Shown: one piece after another, positions 62,405 to 64,000 of the stretch
Position numbering within the stretch: position 1 is the stretch's first letter
How the letters are laid out: the number at the start of each line of letters is the position of its first letter
Assembly: GCA_965250205.1 (NCBI GenBank)
Contig: CBDFNK010000014.1
Location: 83,206 to 147,205 of the forward strand
DNA: 64,000 nt
Direction: 5' to 3'
From: JAHZKN01 sp965250205
Lineage (GTDB): Bacteria > Pseudomonadota > Alphaproteobacteria > Rhizobiales > Hyphomicrobiaceae
The notes under the pieces: generated by a model
What the model saw: only the letters and a program-made list of their open reading frames with translations
Told to the model about the DNA's origin: nothing
Database searches by the model: none
Program-made: the position numbers and the translations under genes

Positions 62405-64000
62405 ATGATAAAAATAGACCTACTGCGCACAACTGTTTTGGCTGTGGCTTTGACCGGCCTGACCGTGTCTGTCGCTCTGGCGCAGACGACAGATGATGCA
62501 GCCGGTGGCGCGAGCGACGCATCTGGTGCTGCCAGTGAGGCTGCTGGTGCGGCAAGTGATGCAGTAGGGACAGCCGCCGATGGTGCGGCAGATGCAGCAG
62601 GCACCGAACCTGATAGTGTAAACCTAGATGCTGGCAGTGCAGACCAGGCCCTGCCGGATGTTGATGTGGTGCAGGAGCAGGTGCAACAGCCCAAAAAACG
62701 CAAACCGCGCGCCAAAAAGAAAATCGCCAAAAAGAAAAAGCCTCAGCCACAACTTGACACGCAGTTTATTCCAGCCCCTGCGCCAGCACCAGCACCAGCA
62801 CCAGATTTTGCAGAAGCGCCGATTGATCAATCCCTGTCCGAAGCGCGCGCCTCTGGGGAAGTGGCACAAACTTCGCCGTTTCCGGGTTCGGAAATCTCAG
62901 TTGACAAAATTCCGGGCAGCGTCAGCACGGTTTCTGCAGCGGACCTTGAGCGGGATCGTGATGCCAAGCCGATTGAAGCGCTGCAGAAGAATGTAGCAGG
63001 TGCCATCGTTACCGACACGGCGGGCTCAAGCTACCGCAGCCAGATCGAATTTCGCGGTTTTGCCTCGGGGCCTGTGACAGGTTTTTCGCAAGGCCTTGCT
63101 GTTTATCAAAACGGTGTCCGTATCAATGAAGTGTTTGGTGACGTTGTATATTGGGACGTGCTGCCATCTAACGCCATCAACGACATTACTGTCGTTACAG
63201 GCAGCCCCGCTTTTGGTTTGAATGCCATTGGTGGAGCGATCACGGTGCAAATGAAGGACGGATTTGATTTCCAAGGCGTTGAAATCGACTTTATGGCTGG
63301 CTCTTTCAGTCGCCGTCAGGTTGGTGCTCAGGTTGGTGCCAAGAGCGGCAACTTTGCGGCCTACTTTGCAGGTCAGTATATTGAAGATGATCAGTTCCGC
63401 GATTTCTCCGAAGTTGAAATTCGTCGTGGGTACGCCGATCTTGGCGCTAAGGGCTCCAAGGTCGAAGCCCACATCAACTTGACCTGGGCGGAAAACAAAA
63501 TTGGCCAGGTCGCGTCGTCTCCGCGCCAAATTTTGGACCTGGGCATCAACCGCACATTTACAAATCCTCAAACGACGGCGATCGACGTCTTAATGCCATC
63601 GTTCAACCTGTCCGCTAAAGTCAATGATACCCTGACCGTTTCCGGTCTCGCCTACTATCGCCGCTTTACGTCGAACGTGGTCGACGGCAATTTGCTTGAT
63701 GCTGAAGAGTGCACTGATGGCAACAATGACGGCGAAGGTGATTTGGACATCAATGGTGATCTGATTCCGGGCAATAATCTTTGTGATGAAGATGAGGCGG
63801 AACTTCTAGAGGATAGCGCGGGCAATCCTATCGATGTTGGTGGCGGTGGTCTCGACCTTGACGATCCGTTTGGCGTGATTGATCGCATCGATCAAAAGGC
63901 GCGCAGTTGGGGTTTTGGTTTGCAGCTGGTTGAGAAAGCCCGTCTGCTCGGCATGAAGAACCAGTTCACTGCGGGCATCAGCTATGATCGTGGTCGCGTC
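62405..64000 (+). CDS. TonB-dependent outer-membrane receptor (3' end outside window)
   Basis: The first 532 residues of a TonB-dependent receptor are present. A signal peptide (LLRTTVLAVALTGLTVSVALAQ) is followed by an unusual exported linker of about 130 residues: Ala/Gly/Asp-rich, then Lys-rich (KKRKPRAKKKIAKKKKP), then an APAPAPAPAP run. The plug domain begins near PFPGSEISVDKIPGSVSTVS and contains IEALQKNVAGAIVTDTAGSS, RGFASG and NAIGGAITVQMKDGF. Barrel strands follow, with an acidic extracellular loop (CTDGNNDGEGDLDINGDLIP) that looks calcium-binding. The substrate is unknown. Confidence 0.9.
   Translation, partial: MIKIDLLRTTVLAVALTGLTVSVALAQTTDDAAGGASDASGAASEAAGAASDAVGTAADGAADAAGTEPDSVNLDAGSADQALPDVDVVQEQVQQPKKRKPRAKKKIAKKKKPQPQLDTQFIPAPAPAPAPAPDFAEAPIDQSLSEARASGEVAQTSPFPGSEISVDKIPGSVSTVSAADLERDRDAKPIEALQKNVAGAIVTDTAGSSYRSQIEFRGFASGPVTGFSQGLAVYQNGVRINEVFGDVVYWDVLPSNAINDITVVTGSPAFGLNAIGGAITVQMKDGFDFQGVEIDFMAGSFSRRQVGAQVGAKSGNFAAYFAGQYIEDDQFRDFSEVEIRRGYADLGAKGSKVEAHINLTWAENKIGQVASSPRQILDLGINRTFTNPQTTAIDVLMPSFNLSAKVNDTLTVSGLAYYRRFTSNVVDGNLLDAEECTDGNNDGEGDLDINGDLIPGNNLCDEDEAELLEDSAGNPIDVGGGGLDLDDPFGVIDRIDQKARSWGFGLQLVEKARLLGMKNQFTAGISYDRGRV

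Overview
The window looks like a chromosomal segment of an alphaproteobacterium, most likely a member of the Hyphomicrobiales (Rhizobiales). The grounds are the rhizobial-type gene order hupDFGHIJK-hypABCDE, an FYDLN-type TIGR02300 protein preceded by a small lysine-rich protein, a TIGR03808 Tat-exported beta-helix protein, a VpsF-type polysaccharide protein, an intracellular PHB depolymerase and IS630/IS1182/IS1595 remnants. I cannot name the genus.

Layout. 1-7.0 kb: a truncated ECF sigma factor, a membrane protein with a ribosomal L7/L12-like tail, an acyl-CoA thioesterase, small secreted proteins, two SnoaL-like proteins, an IS1182 scrap and a PHB-depolymerase-type esterase. 7.0-8.7 kb: a decayed IS630 element carrying a nested, internally deleted IS1595-type element. 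9.2-27.5 kb: one long co-directional unit of 19 overlapping genes for [NiFe]-hydrogenase maturation (hupDFGHIJK, hypABCDEFX), H2 sensing (hupUV) with its two-component partners (hupT/hupR), and a NicO-type nickel permease. A sigma-54 (-24/-12) promoter and several palindromes precede it. The structural genes hupSLC are absent from the window, so the catalytic hydrogenase must be encoded elsewhere or be lost. 28-29.7 kb: an AlpA-like relic of an integrated element next to tRNA-Arg(UCU), and a 466-bp internal-deletion derivative of the same IS630. 29.9-40.3 kb: metabolic and envelope genes (FAD oxidoreductase, ArfB, hydroxypyruvate isomerase, VpsF, TIGR03808, C15 peptidase, PhaZ, cystathionine beta-lyase). 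40.3-46.5 kb: secreted carbohydrate-binding-like/vWA proteins, a nitroreductase and a CitE-like lyase; three consecutive genes here each contain two frameshifts. 46.5-53 kb: NAD kinase, CutA, an arginine-rich exported protein, a 37-bp hairpin tandem array and a family of ~150-bp palindromic repeats. 53-64 kb: NnrU, an RND efflux pair, a K+ channel whose selectivity filter is tandemly quadruplicated, an oxidoreductase, a NarL/NarX-type two-component pair and a TonB-dependent receptor running off the end.

How it fits together. HupUV would sense H2 and signal through HupT to HupR, an NtrC-type activator that works on sigma-54 promoters such as the one in front of hupD. The operon would then make its own regulators as well as the maturation machinery, including HypX, which supplies the CO ligand aerobically, and nickel uptake. 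The most unusual items are the repeated K+ channel filter, an interspersed palindromic repeat whose end supplies the stop codon of adjoining genes, the 37-bp hairpin array, and the structural-gene-less hydrogenase operon.
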